A DNA stretch of 64,000 nt from Globodera rostochiensis (GCA_018350325.1 JAEVLN010000007.1:3143804-3207803); one strand, 5' to 3'; shown: positions 39,301 to 49,993, counted from the first letter of the stretch. Notes: generated by a model from the sequence alone, not told the origin. Numbers and translations: made by a program.

Positions 39301-41954
39301 AATATAATAGCGAGGCGCTGACAGCAATTCAATGTTTTGTAGATTTAATTCAAAAGGAGTTTTTGAATAAACCTTTACGGGGACCGTTGACATCAACGAC
39401 GACGACGACGACGACGACAACGGCATGTTGTCCCTGACTACCAAATTCTATTTTCAAATACGCTTCAACACATTTTCTGTGTCGTCCGTCAAATAATATG
39501 CTGATTTTTTGGGGGTCTCATCGGGCGGGCGGGAGGTTGGCCAATCCCCCCCCCCCCCCCCCCTCCGCATTTGCCTTTTGTTGTTCAGCCAATTTTTTAT
39601 TCCATTTTCTCATTCCACAAATCACAAAACTCACAACCTTTTTACTTTACTATATTTATTACTCCATTTTTCTTGTTTTTGGCATTTATGCCGTTTTCTT
39701 TGGCAATTTTATCTTTCTCGAAAAGGGACATCGGCTTTTAATTATTTGATTTTTTTTAGCAAAAATTTAATTTAAATCGTTTTTAAGCAAATTTAATTCT
39801 GCTGGTTGGTCTCAATTTATTCAAATATGTCAAAGTCAAAAGTGCGGCTTCAACTCTTCCTCCTCAGCTTAAATTACATTCAAATTGCATTTGCAGCAGA
39901 GCCAAGTCGTCCGTCGTTGGCCAAGGAGGGCATTGGGGAAGACCACTTCAACATCACTTTTGTGCCGGGCGCTTTTGACGACGCCAGCGGCGCGCCGGTT
40001 GGCAACGCCTTTTTTGTCCGCTATCGCGAGACGGACGACGACACGTCGGCGGCATGGCAGGAGAAGCATCCGACAGACAAATCCACACTTCAGGTGTGTG
40101 GTTTTGTACAAATATTGGCCACAAATTTGGTTCAAAAATATTAAACTTAAAACTGAGATCAATTGTGCCGTTGCTTTATACAACTCCTTTGTTGATTAGA
40201 TTTGTTACTAAAATATCAATTGATCAAAAGATGGAATTCAAATTTAAGTTCATTAAATGTTTTTGCTTAAATTTATTTTTAATTATACACCATGACAGAA
40301 TAACCAAATAATTTAATGTTAAAACGCAACTACTTTAGACAATTAATTTACTTGGTAAATTTCAATAACATTTCAGCTTACGGTTGACGGTCTAACGCAA
40401 GGCACCAAGTATGACGTGAAGGTTGTGGCAGTGCAACGGGACGAGACGGGCGCCAAGCTGTCCAGCACCGAGTCGCGTGTTCATCACATTACCACGACGG
40501 GAGTCTGTAAGAGTTTTGGTGGCATCATTTTAACTCGGGTTCAAGTTCAGACTGGTGTTTTAATATTATTTTTACTACAAAATTTTTGAATTTTTAATTG
40601 CGTTTATTTTAAAAAGTTCAACACTGTTGTTGTTGTTGTTGTTGAACCGACCAAATTTTAGTTATCAAAAATTGGGCTCATTGTCTGTCTGATGAAGGTA
40701 CCTAAATTTGTTCAAATTGTCCAGAACCTTGAATTCTTTAAACAAAAAATAAATAACCAATTGGGCATTCGGTAACTGGAAAATTCTGGGTTTTTTGGCA
40801 TTTTAGTGGGGTTCAGTTCAGACTAGTGGACACTTTGAAAAAGAAAAAATCAAATTAGATTTTTTTACTACAATATAATTTTAATTTATTTGAATTTTAA
40901 TTTTCAAAAAGATTGTCTGGTGGGGGGGGGGAAATTTTGTTTAAATTGCCCGAAGCTGAAAACGGTTTTGCTCTAATTTTTGTTGCCACTACAGCTCCCC
41001 GCCGTGCCACACTTTACTGGGTTCTTGCCGTTTTGCTCGTCCTGTTGCTGTTGCTGCTCTGCGTTTGCATCGCGTGCTGTGTGATCTACCAGCGTGGCCG
41101 CAAATATCCGGTGGCGGAGAAGGAGCGACTGCACGGGCGGGAGCCAATGTTGCCGAAGGAGCGCCATTTTGAGGAATTCGGAAAGTACGTCTCGAGAATT
41201 CATGATTTTCTTCATTAAAATATAATTCTTTATTCTGTTATTTAGCTTTTTCGTCCCAAACTTTAAATTTTATTTGATCCTGGACCCCTGGGGGGATCTC
41301 ATAGATCAAGAGCATGATGACTTAATTTGGCATTAATTACAAACACTGATCGATCTGATCCAATAAAATTGCCCATTTTTGTAGGGGTGAAGAGACGAAC
41401 CGCTCACTGTCTGGACACGTTTGGGGCACTGGCGGTGGTGGGGAGTCGGAATCTGTACGTTTTTTTTGAAAAGCTTAAATCGGCATTTATTGGATTAACA
41501 TATATATTTTTTAATGAATATTTAAAATTAAAATAATATTAAAAAAAATTCATTTAATTTGCACAGGATTCACTGACCGAGTTTGGCACCGACAATGACA
41601 GGGGGTACAATGAGGACGGCTCGTTTGTTAGTGAGTGCTTTTGTATTTTGATTTTTGCCATTATTTTTAGTAATTTGGCCATAAATATTGTGAGGAGAGT
41701 TACGTCGGAAAAATGTGAACAAATTTTGGGTCAAAATATGTAATTGAAAATTTTTTTTTGTGTTTAAATGCGTAATGGCAAAGAAAACCCGTAAATTTCT
41801 TATTTATTTAAAATTTCCTTAATTTTTTAACATTTCTCCCCGCGCAGATATCTACGGGCCTGGAAGCAAAAATGCCGGTCTGGCGTCCACCAATCCGCCG
41901 CAACCAATCGCCGAGTCGACACCACACCAACAACAACAACAACAACGTCGTTGA
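21377..41954 (+). CDS. sax-7: L1CAM-family cell-adhesion molecule (SAX-7/LAD-1/neuroglian type)
   Basis: 27 exons: 21377-21449, 21852-22128, 22489-22676, 23072-23259, 30386-30481, 30660-30708, 30785-30884, 31608-31792, 31942-32067, 32174-32341, 32606-32794, 32971-33060, 33182-33375, 33484-33580, 33687-33955, 34165-34488, 34959-35153, 35366-35668, 35725-35788, 36278-36453, 36833-37007, 39897-40093, 40377-40506, 40995-41184, 41385-41454, 41567-41630, 41848-41954. All phases agree (4284 nt, 1427 aa). Order: signal peptide (1-25), six Ig domains with Cys and DEGDYQC-like motifs (about 27-673), five FN3 domains (674-1284), one TM helix (1292-1316), then RGRKYPVAEKE as in the juxtamembrane region of the family. 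The family acts in neuronal and epithelial adhesion through homophilic contacts and ankyrin. Oddities: it is longer than usual because of a basic/His/Ser-rich insert in FN3-3; the ankyrin motif is FVNIY; the tail ends in poly-Gln then RR, without a PDZ motif; and the exon at 31608 follows AA and not AG. Confidence 0.95.
22157..22400. repeat. Minisatellite in an adhesion-gene intron, unit about 36 bp
   Basis: Five to six direct copies of gatcgagacttt(t/c)gagtctc(g/a) plus acaagaatatcacc. The gatcgaga core is palindromic and recurs singly in several introns and spacers of this window (2810, 29970, 32470, 36050). Confidence 0.85.
23260..30385. other. 7.1-kb intron of the adhesion gene, rich in poly-C tracts
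   Basis: Lies between the Ig2 exons at 23072-23259 and 30386-30481. It contains at least fifteen C-runs of about 10 or more, one 27-base G-run (28567-28593), pyrimidine-rich stretches (27.7-28.5 kb) and a duplicated segment of about 150 bp (29490-29650 and 29660-29835, sharing agcgccttcttcataaacc and caattgtccaaaatgggg). No exon of another gene was recognised; the long Pro/Ser/Leu open frames are compositional artefacts. Confidence 0.8.
34005..34165. repeat. Intronic minisatellite, unit about 27 bp
   Basis: Six direct copies of aatacagtagcctcagcttc plus a T/A tail fill the intron between the FN3-1 and FN3-2 exons, running right up to the acceptor at 34164. The last copies are shortened. Confidence 0.9.
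34570..34790. repeat. Dispersed repeat shared by adhesion-gene and cathepsin introns
   Basis: The segment including tggctcccccgcccccataaactgatcc, then a tccgg-rich stretch, ending gaatccggttac and cctggtatg. The same series occurs at about 57680-57840 in the intron before the 57928 exon of the peptidase gene, and a shorter piece at about 62725-62785. This marks a moderately diverged family with intronic insertions. Confidence 0.65.
35459..35470 (+). other. Predicted furin-type cleavage site RRKR in FN3-3
   Basis: Codons for R-R-K-R (about residues 968-971) within KKARRKRNT, in the third FN3 domain. L1-family proteins are known to be cut by proprotein convertases in FN3-3, so the position fits. 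The surrounding insert is Ser/Gly/His-rich. Confidence 0.65.
36500..36785. repeat. Intronic minisatellite, unit about 65-70 bp, four copies
   Basis: Direct copies of cactgtagcctgctcctcc, attgtaa(c/t)gagacagc and tacagtattgcctaccc. It lies in the intron between exons 36278-36453 and 36833-37007. Confidence 0.9.
37008..39896. other. 2.9-kb intron of the adhesion gene, poly-C rich
   Basis: Lies between the FN3-4 and FN3-5 exons. It holds C-runs and G-runs (37336, 37513, 37835, 38927, 39023, 39075, 39546), a cgacga microsatellite (39400-39420) and ctg/gct runs (39200). No other gene seen. Confidence 0.75.
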
Positions 41955-42673
41955 AAAGCAAAAAAGAAATGAATGAGCTTCTTCTTCTGTTTTTTGTCCA
42001 CCTTCATTCTCCTTTTTTGTACTCGCCGGTGTTTGGCTGATCGGTGTTTTAAAAATGATTTGGGAGGATCTTCTTTTATTAGATCAGTCAAAAATTGGTC
42101 TCCTCTGTCTGATCAGTTTCCGATGTTCATTCGTTCAACCATTTTTGCACAATTCTAAACGCGAATATACGGGCAATTTGTCACTGCTCTAAATTAAACC
42201 CCCTCCAGCGCTGTTTCTCTTCCCTACACAAATATGATTTGATTTTGTTTATTTTAGAGAATGTCTTTATGCTATATTTAACATTTTCTTCTCTCATTTT
42301 ATCCATTATCATATGAATTTGAATTTTTGAAACACTCTCTTTCTATAAATGAATATGCCTAAATGCTTGTGGGCAGCCCCCGGGGGGTTGATGGGTCGAT
42401 ATGAAATTTTTTATCAAAATTTTCAACCAAAATTCTTTCAAATTGATAGAAATTGGCTAATTCGGTGAAATCAAATTGCTGATCGGCCTGCCCCCTGCCC
42501 CGACAACCAGAGCGCCGCACTCTCTCAATTTTGATCATTCCATTTTTATTTTATTAGTTGGGATCACATTTCCTGCCACCTTTTTGCTGTTTTTTTGTTT
42601 GTTTGTCTACACACTATCATCCAATCTCAGAACATCACAATTTGCATGGACAATATGAAATAGAAAAAAATTG

Positions 42674-42679
42674 AATAAA
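42674..42679 (+). promoter_or_regulatory. Poly(A) signal of the adhesion gene
   Basis: AATAAA about 720 bp after the stop at 41954, in the context ttgaataaaattttaaa. The same context is preserved in two of the downstream partial duplicates (near 44145 and 51418), showing that the 3' UTR was copied with the tail exons. Confidence 0.6.
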
Positions 42680-42789
42680 ATTTTAAAGGTCGTTGGGGTT
42701 GATTGAAATTTTTCCGGTATACGAATTCAAGCTTGTAACATTTACATATATGCTATTTATTATTATTATTATTGTTTTGAAATCTACAC

Positions 42790-43095
42790 AACTGGTTGAT
42801 TGATTCGGGTTTCAGAGCCAAAGAGATTGAGGCGGAGATTGGCCATTTTCGTGTGCCGGAGGACAACGCTTTGGAGGTGGAGTTTTGTATAGAGATCAAT
42901 CAATAAATTTGTTTAAAGCAAATATTTGTGATCAAAAATTATTAAAATAGCGTGATCAGATGATTTGATTTGTTTGATCAATTTAGGTGGAACGGCCTAC
43001 GCAAGAGGACTCCGGCGTGTACATGTGCGTTGCATCAACCTTGACTCGGCATCAAAGAGTGTCACGGTTGTCATCGAAGGTAGGTGGAGCCAATG
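42790..43095 (+). pseudogene. Partial duplicate of the Ig6 exons of the adhesion gene
   Basis: Matches 33150-33590, including the intron acceptor context (ttgattgattcgggtttcag) and the intron between the two exons. The first exon has lost its central part (about 120 bp, between agcca and gattgaggc). The second exon has a 4-bp loss after catcaacc, which breaks the frame. The donor ag|gtaggtg is kept. It lies just past the adhesion gene 3' UTR in the same orientation. Confidence 0.85.
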
Positions 43096-43475
43096 GAGAG
43101 CTCGAGACTATTCTCGAAAAATCAGAATAGGTGCATGTTCTTAGTCTCGTAATGTCTCGTTAAAATGAAGAGATTCTTTCCAAAACATGCTTTTCGTGTA
43201 TATCTCGCCAAAACAAAAATAGGCAAAGATTTGAATGATACTAAAAATGTTTGCTTTTGTTGGCTTTGTAAACGAAAAAAGTTTGATTCGAATAAGTTAA
43301 TATTTTATCAATATTTTCAAGTCTTGCAGACGTAGACTAAAATTCTTAACAAATGCCCGTTTTTCGTTTTATCAAAAATTTCCGACGTTTATTATGTTTG
43401 TGTATTTATTGAAAACATTTTATTCATTTTTTTAACAATTTTGAATATTTATAATAAAAATAATAATAAATTCAG

Positions 43476-44160
43476 GATTCGCTGACCGAGTTTGGCACCG
43501 ACAATGACAGGGGGTACAATGAGGACGGCTTGTTTGTTAGTGAATGTTTTTAATTTTGTTTTTTAAGGATTTTTGTTTGAATGATAATGGCAAAGAGCCT
43601 AAGCTCAAATAACTCACTTTGAATTTATTCATTTTGAAATTTAATTTAGTTTTTTTAAACATTTCTCCCCGCGCAGATATCTACGGGCCTGGAAGCAAAA
43701 TGCTGGTCTGGCGTCCACCAATCCGCCGCAACCAATCGCCAAGTCGACACCGCACCAACAACAACGTTGAAGGAACAAAAAGATGAGCTTCTTCTGTTTT
43801 TTGTCCATTTTCCATTCCTTTCCTGTTGTTGTTTGTACTCGCCGGTGTTTGGTTGATCAGTGTTTAATAGTGATCTGGGATCTTTTTTATTAGATCAGTC
43901 AAAAATTGCTCTCCTCTGTCTGATCGGTTCCCGATGTTCACTCGGAACTGATCATTTTTTCGCCAACCAAATCACTAGTATTGTGTCCCCACAATTAGGG
44001 GAGATAGATCATTAGTCATTTTTGTTTTGGATTCCATCACATTTCTGTCACCTTTTTGCTGTTTTTGTTTTGTTTTGTTTTGTCTACATTATCCAATCTC
44101 AGAACTTCACACTTTGATGGACAATATGAAATAGAAAATTGAATAAAATTTATTAAAGAT
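43476..44160 (+). pseudogene. Duplicate of the adhesion-gene tail exons and 3' UTR, copy 2
   Basis: Exon 43476-43539 matches 41567-41630 with both splice sites intact; one change turns Ser to Leu in EDGSFV (EDGLFV). The next exon (43677-43786) matches 41848-41954 but has a one-base loss after ggaagcaaaa, which gives a different basic C-terminus ending at TGA 43784-43786. The following 3' UTR resembles 41965-42690. The exons could still be spliced, so this may be an alternative tail and not a dead copy. Confidence 0.8.
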
Positions 44161-44891
44161 TTTTTTCTTGTAAAGGGATACAATTTCAAAATGGTCAATC
44201 CGATCAAAAAAATCACTAATCACTAAAAAATTGCTTAGGTGTGTATATATGTCAGCGTATTAATTAAATATTAGGCATTTCAAAATTCCGTTGTCTTTAT
44301 TGTTCCTAATTGAACTGAAAACATAGAAAAATATTTATTTAATTTATTTCATCATAACATCAGTTAATTGTCATAGATGAGGGGGCCAACCATCCAAATA
44401 CCTAATTCAAACTTACCGTAAACATCACCCTAACAAGGCGCTACGCTAACGAAAAACATTGCCGTTTCTGTCAAATATTATTTGAGAGTGATCGATGTCT
44501 TCAAACCCTAATTTTTCTTCGATATTAAAATAGTTTAAATTTTCAAATGCGGCAAGCGGTATGCGATCGCGTTCTGGTACTCCATCACCCGTTAGAGATG
44601 CTCGTACATCTCACATCGACCATCTGTTGAAAAAGCACATCTGGAAAAAATTTGTGGCCGATCGCTGCATCCTGATCAGTTCACCCGAACAAAAGAATTT
44701 TTCGTCTTTGAAATGGTCTTTTTTTTGAAATCAGAGATTTTAACGTTTCCTTCAGGATTACGAGCGTTTGCATTTTTCACATGGCGAGCCGAAATTCACG
44801 AATCACCGAGTTTAATGAGCTCATGCGCACTGAAAAGAATAAATTTAAGGAGCTTGTTTCCGGCGTGTGTTTTTTTAGGAAAAAATTTATT

Positions 44892-45868
44892 TTATTTATA
44901 GTGAGCGGCAACAATGTTATTTTCAAAAGTTCGGTCTCGATGTCTAAATGGGAAGACAATTTTTATTTATTTTTGAAACAACGCATCTTTTACTTACTGA
45001 TATATGTTTATTTTGACGCTTCCATTCATCGTTGTCTCCAATTCGTACTTTGCGCTGCTTTGGATGATGACCGCGTTGTACGACACCACTGCTCGTGAGT
45101 TAGGCCCGAGCACAAATTGTGACGTTTAATTCAAAAACTTCATTTAAATTAATTAATTAAATTTAACCCACCATTTCAGATGTGAAGGAGACGCGTTTGG
45201 TGTTCTCTTGCAATTTATTAAACGAAAAATCCCCCTTGTAGCTGAAAGTCGACGAAACGGCTGACTGAGAATAAAAAAAAACAAAATTTTCTTACCGGGC
45301 AGTTTGAGGCTGAGGGCTGCTTGGAGGCCAATGATGAATCCGCTTTGGCGCGCCAACTTGCACGACGACTCCACCGTCACCGTGTGGGTAACGGTCTCTC
45401 TCTCTCTGCGTGCTCCGTTTGTTCGTGTGATTGATTTCAACTAAACAAAATATTTTTTTATTTAAATTAAAAACAATTCGATTAATTATTTTTCAATCAT
45501 TAATAATTGCATTTTATTCACAAACACTTACGTATTTTTTCCCCGCGCTCCCCGCCAACTCGGTGATTCGTGAATTTCGGCTCGGAAAAATTATCTCTTT
45601 CTTAAAGTCAATTTGCATTGAGGGCGAGAAATTAGTATCCGAGATTGCCTAAAGAGCGATGAGAATTTTTTTGTTCTGAATCATTTGCTCGCGCAGTGCC
45701 ACTTTGTTTTCGATGCTTTCCGGCAAATCGTACGTCGGAAGATTGAGGTGAACTGAAATAAAGAATTTAAATCCAAGTTGAACTATTTTTATAAATTTTA
45801 CAAAAGTCCGCGATAACGTCCCCGGAAACGTCCCTGGTAATGTCCCCGGTAACGTCCCCGGTAACATC
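44892..45868 (-). CDS. Beta-strand-rich protein, possible aerolysin-like fold (5' end unresolved)
   Basis: Exons, in coding order on the minus strand: about 45868-45802, 45752-45703, 45648-45532, 45440-45296, 45260-45168, 45088-44998, 44943-44892; phases agree at every join and several donors are strong (gtaagt). The N-terminal part is a run of four-residue GDVT-like repeats from a 12-bp tandem repeat (45808-45868). The middle has alternating Ser/Thr and hydrophobic residues (VTHTVTVESS, FSYKGDFSF), then SYNAVII and YELETTM. This strand pattern recalls aerolysin/ETX-MTX2 pore-forming domains and natterin-like proteins, known in animals as defence or toxin-like proteins, but the resemblance is by eye and weak. 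No signal peptide or start exon was found. The short intron at 45649-45702 removes an in-frame TAG. A frame just upstream of 45088 reading GPNSRA is blocked by a stop, so the acceptor there is uncertain. Confidence 0.5.
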
Positions 45869-46239
45869 ACCAAATGAAGAGTTAGTTGATGGAAGAAATG
45901 AATTAAATACAATTTTTTGAATCAAAAATTAAACAAAAAAATGAATCGAAGCTACATAATTATTTTTATTGCATAAAAAATGCGGATTGACCGACCGACC
46001 CCAAATGGAGCCTCAAATTGGTACAATAATTTAAATGAACTGAAAGTGAGGTAGGGGGAGAGGGGGAGGGCATCAAAATGAATTGGAGGGATTATAAGAA
46101 CCCAAAGAACAACAAATTGTTGTTTTTTGTGCACATTTTGTGTCATTTTTGACGTGCATCGGCAGCGTTCATTTGGGCGGGCACCCAGCATTCATTTAAA
46201 CCAATAATCCAAATTTTTGGTTAGTTTTAAGGTTATAGT

Positions 46240-46589
46240 GAATAAAAAGGTTTTTTATATTTTGATTTGCTTTATTTTTAGATTTAATTTTGTTACTTTT
46301 GCCATAAATCAGTTCTGATCATAAATAATTCACGTCGGAAATACATATGAACAAAATAGTTGGGTCAAAATGTACATTTTTTTCTATGAATAGATTTTTT
46401 AAGAATTTATGTTTAAATGCGTAATGATGGAATTTGTCAGCTTACAATTTGTTCATATTTAATTTAAAATTCCTCCCCTTTTTCATATATTAATTAAAAT
46501 TACTATTTCTCTTCTGTGCTACAGTCAATGCGTCATCCAGCTTCTGCCACGGGGCCATTTTCAACAGCTTTTCTGGCGTTTACGTTTGA
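46240..46589 (+). pseudogene. Copy of the adhesion gene's last intron followed by a different terminal exon
   Basis: The stretch 46310-46450 resembles the intron at 41631-41847 (gccataaat, acgtcggaaa, gggtcaaaat, gtttaaatgcgtaatg in the same order). It ends in a good acceptor (cttctgtgctacag) followed at 46525-46589 by an open segment that in the phase of the tail exon would read INASSSFCHGAIF and so on, ending VYV at TGA 46587-46589. No tail exon precedes it here. It may be a remnant or an alternative 3' exon of the adhesion gene. Confidence 0.5.
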
Positions 46590-47707
46590 ATGCACAAAAA
46601 TTGTCCTTTAAAATTTAATTTCATGTAATTACGGGCAAATGGTTTTTCGGTAATTGGTCTCGGGAATTATTGGGTTTGGGGGTAATCGCGTTGGGGTGGG
46701 TGGGTGTTAGGGCTGGGGGGATTTATATATTTTTGCACATTTTCTCTGAACAGCCCATGCTTTAAAAGCACGAAAAAAAATCAAGTTTTTCGACTTTATT
46801 CACATATTTTGGCATTTTTTGAGAAATTCTTTAACAAAAAATGCAATAAAAACCGACCAAAGATGAGTTGAAAAGAGGATTTCTTTTCCTTTCAATTTCA
46901 ACATTTTCGAAATAGTCGAAAAATTGAGTTTTATTTTATTTTTTTAGGAAAAATATAAAATATATTCATTTTGAATCGGGACCCGGGGCAGACAAAGGAA
47001 AACGTTCAAAACGTTCAAATAAATAATTAAAAATTTCTCCAAAATTTGATCACAAATCAGCAAACCTTAGGGGTCGTTCTTTTTGGAGTTTTATGAGCTT
47101 TTTCGACTGACTGCTGACTGACTGTATGTGTTGCTGGTCTTAAATTGGAATTTTTGATTTGCTTCGAGCAAAACGTTGACATAAAGGGGGTGGATGATGG
47201 ACGATGTCAAAAGTTGAGATGGGAATTAAACAAAAATGATTTTTATAATTTGAATTTACGTTGCTTTGTGATTAAACAATCCATGATTTTTAAATCGTTG
47301 ACTTGACAGAGTTAACATGCCTGATCAGTGATCACTTTTCTTTTAAAAGTGACCAAATAGGACTAACCCACAAAAATTGTCTTTTATGTTTTGGAATTTA
47401 AAATTTACGCCGTCCAAAAGCCTAAAATTGATCGATTTTTTCTGACTAATTGGCATGGGATGATTAGAAAATTGGGGTAAAATTGGAAATCGGGAAGGAA
47501 TAAACGATTTTATGAAAAAATTAATCTAAACCGGGGTGGCAATCGAAATTTCCAAAATAAAAAAATAATGAATTAGGGTCCAAAACAAGGGTACTTTACA
47601 AAAATAGTTAATTTGATCCGAACATTACGCCGAATCTCACAAATTTAATTTTATAAAATTCGATAAAACTTCTCCAAAATAGAAACTAAGGACTGTGAAG
47701 GCTCAAA
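46590..47707. other. Intergenic stretch with no gene seen
   Basis: AT-rich DNA with no exon-like segment. A short G-rich run (46675-46722) and scattered A/T tracts are the only structure I see before the satellite begins. Confidence 0.55.
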
Positions 47708-49192
47708 TAAGGGCAATTCTTAGAAATAAACACCTTTAAAATTTATATGGACCTGGACACCTTCCAAATCAGGACAATCCTTAGAAATAAGCACGTTTAA
47801 GATTTATATGGACCAGGACACACTCCAAATCAGGACAATCCTTAGGAATAAGGACAGCGGGCCACCCTGATCTGACCTTGATTTATAAAATTTATATGGA
47901 CCAGGACACCTTCCAAATCAGGACAATCCTTAGAAATAAGCACGTTTAAGATTTATATGGACCAGGACACACTCCAAATCAGGACAATCCTTAGGAATAA
48001 GGACAGCGGGCCACCCTGATCTGACCTTGATTTATAAAATTTATATGGACCAGGACACCTTCCAAATCAGGACAATCCTTAGAAATAAGCACGTTTAAGA
48101 TTTATATGGACCAGGACACCCTCCAAATCAGGACAATCCTTAGGAATAAGGACAGCGGGCCACCCTGATCTGACCTTGATTTATAAAATTTATATGGACC
48201 AGGACACCTTCCAAATCAGGACAATCCTTAGAAATAAGCACGTTTAAGATTTATATGGACCAGGACACACTCCAAATCAGGACAATCCTTAGGAATAAGG
48301 ACAGCGGGCCACCCTGATCTGACCTTGATTTATAAAATTTATATGGTCCAGGACACCTTCCAAATCAGGACAATCCTTAGAAATAAGCACGTTTAAGATT
48401 TATATGGACCAGGACACCCTCCAAATCAGGACAATCCTTAGGAATAAGGACAGCGGGCCACCCTGATCTGACCTTGATTTATAAAATTTATATGGACCAG
48501 GACACCTTCCAAATCAGGACAATCCTTAGAAATAAGCACGTTTAAGATTTATATGGACCAGGACACACTCCAAATCAGGACAATCCTTAGGAATAAGGAC
48601 AGCGGGCCACCCTGATCTGACCTTGATTTATAAAATTTATATGGACCAGGACACCTTCCAAATCAGGACAATCCTTAGAAATAAGCACGTTTAAGATTTA
48701 TATGGACCAGGACACCCTCCAAATCAGGACAATCCTTAGGAATAAGGACAGCGGGCCACCCTGATCTGACCTTGATTTATAAAATTTATATGGACCAGGA
48801 CACCTTCCAAATCAGGACAATCCTTAGAAATAAGCACGTTTAAGATTTATATGGACCAGGACACACTCCAAATCAGGACAATCCTTAGGAATAAGGACAG
48901 CGGGCCACCCTGATCTGACCTTGATTTATAAAATTTATATGGACCAGGACACCTTCCAAATCAGGACAATCCTTAGAAATAAGCACGTTTAAGATTTATA
49001 TGGACCAGGACACCCTCCAAATCAGGACAATCCTTAGAAATAAGCACGTTTAAGATTTATATGGACCAGGACACCCTCCAAATCAGTACAATCCTTAGGA
49101 ATAAGCACGTTTAAGATTTATATGGACCAGGACACCCTCCAAATCAGGACAATCCTTGGGAATAAGGACAAATGGCCGCCCTGATCTAACCT
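47708..49192. repeat. 149-bp satellite array, nine to ten copies, with dimeric higher-order structure
   Basis: The repeat period is 149 bp (successive atttataaaa starts at 47881, 48030, 48179). Each unit has two related halves of about 75 bp, each containing ggaccaggacac and caaatcaggacaatcctta. The half-unit variant cacactcc alternates with caccctcc from about the third unit onward, giving a 298-bp higher-order period. The last copies (48970-49190) are simplified to repeats of one half-unit only. Confidence 0.95.
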
Positions 49193-49605
49193 TGATTTAC
49201 TTTTTATTCGATTTAATTGGAGTACGGATAAGGCAAAGAAATGACGCTGGTGTGAGGAATAACGTGTTGGGGCCGGCCGTTCGATGAAAGCGTCCCTTTA
49301 GCTGGTACTCTATTGTCCTGCGCTTGAGAAAATGTTTTTTTCAATCAATTCTTTCATTAAATCGTCCGTATATACCTATCGGTTAAATTGATTTTCTGAA
49401 AGACACTTTCAATCGGCTTTAGGTATTTAATGAAAAAGTGCTTATCAACTAATTTGGCCATCTGCCTAGTGATTTATTCAAAATTTAAGCGAAAATTATT
49501 CAAAAAATTCTACCAATTTCAAATAAAGTATACAAAAAGTGCATCGGGAGAAAAACAAACGAGAAAATGACGAAAGATCTAACAAATTGAGTATATAACA
49601 GTGTT

Positions 49606-49772
49606 TTGCTGTTCCAGCTTGGCCTGTTCTGTTCCTGTTCTGTTCCTGTTCTGTTCCTGTTCCTGTTCTGTTCTGTTCTAAGATTTCAGAACAGCACAGT
49701 AACAGGAACAGATTCAAAATCCTTGGAACAGGAACAGAACAGGAACAGAACAGGCCAAGCTGGAACAGGGTA
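49606..49772. repeat. Foldback repeat of ctgttc units, copy 1
   Basis: Left half: gttccagcttggcctg followed by many gttctgttcct units. Right half: the inverse, ggaacagaacaggcc and caagctggaac. Central loop ttctaagatttcagaac. Flanking gtatataacagtgttttgctg also occurs, inverted, beside the second copy. Confidence 0.85.
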
Positions 49773-49830
49773 AAAATTGAAGAATTGAACTTGATTAATT
49801 TGAAATTTTCCAACGATTCATTATGATCTC

Positions 49831-49993
49831 ACGTGGCGCAGTGGTTAAAGTGTGTGCCTTGGTTCAATTTTGTCTAAGGTTCAACTTTTCCTAGTGAAAT
49901 TCTTTTTTATTCTTTATACTTTACTCCCTGGTGTGGTGTAATGGTGAGTGATATGTGATGCCTGGGGCTGTGGGTTCGAACCCCCTACTTTGT
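49831..49993 (+). repeat. Two tandem tRNA-like segments
   Basis: First (about 49831-49890): A-box TGGCGCAGTGG and a weaker B-box GGTTCAACT. Second (about 49928-49993): A-box TGGTGTAATGG and a strong B-box GGTTCGAACCC. Neither has a convincing acceptor stem, and both are followed by T-rich tails. They look like tRNA-derived SINE heads. tRNAscan-SE would settle whether the second is a real tRNA. A third B-box-like GGTTCGAACCC lies at about 63305. Confidence 0.45.

Noticed and set aside
44540..44730. Plus-strand frame beginning MRSRSGTPSPVRDARTS
   Set aside because: Some basic/SP-rich resemblance to nuclear protein heads, but no downstream exon continues it and it lies beside repeat copies; not supportable.
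49928..49993. Calling the second tRNA-like segment a functional tRNA
   Set aside because: Good A and B boxes, but no acceptor stem or clear anticodon arm could be drawn by eye.
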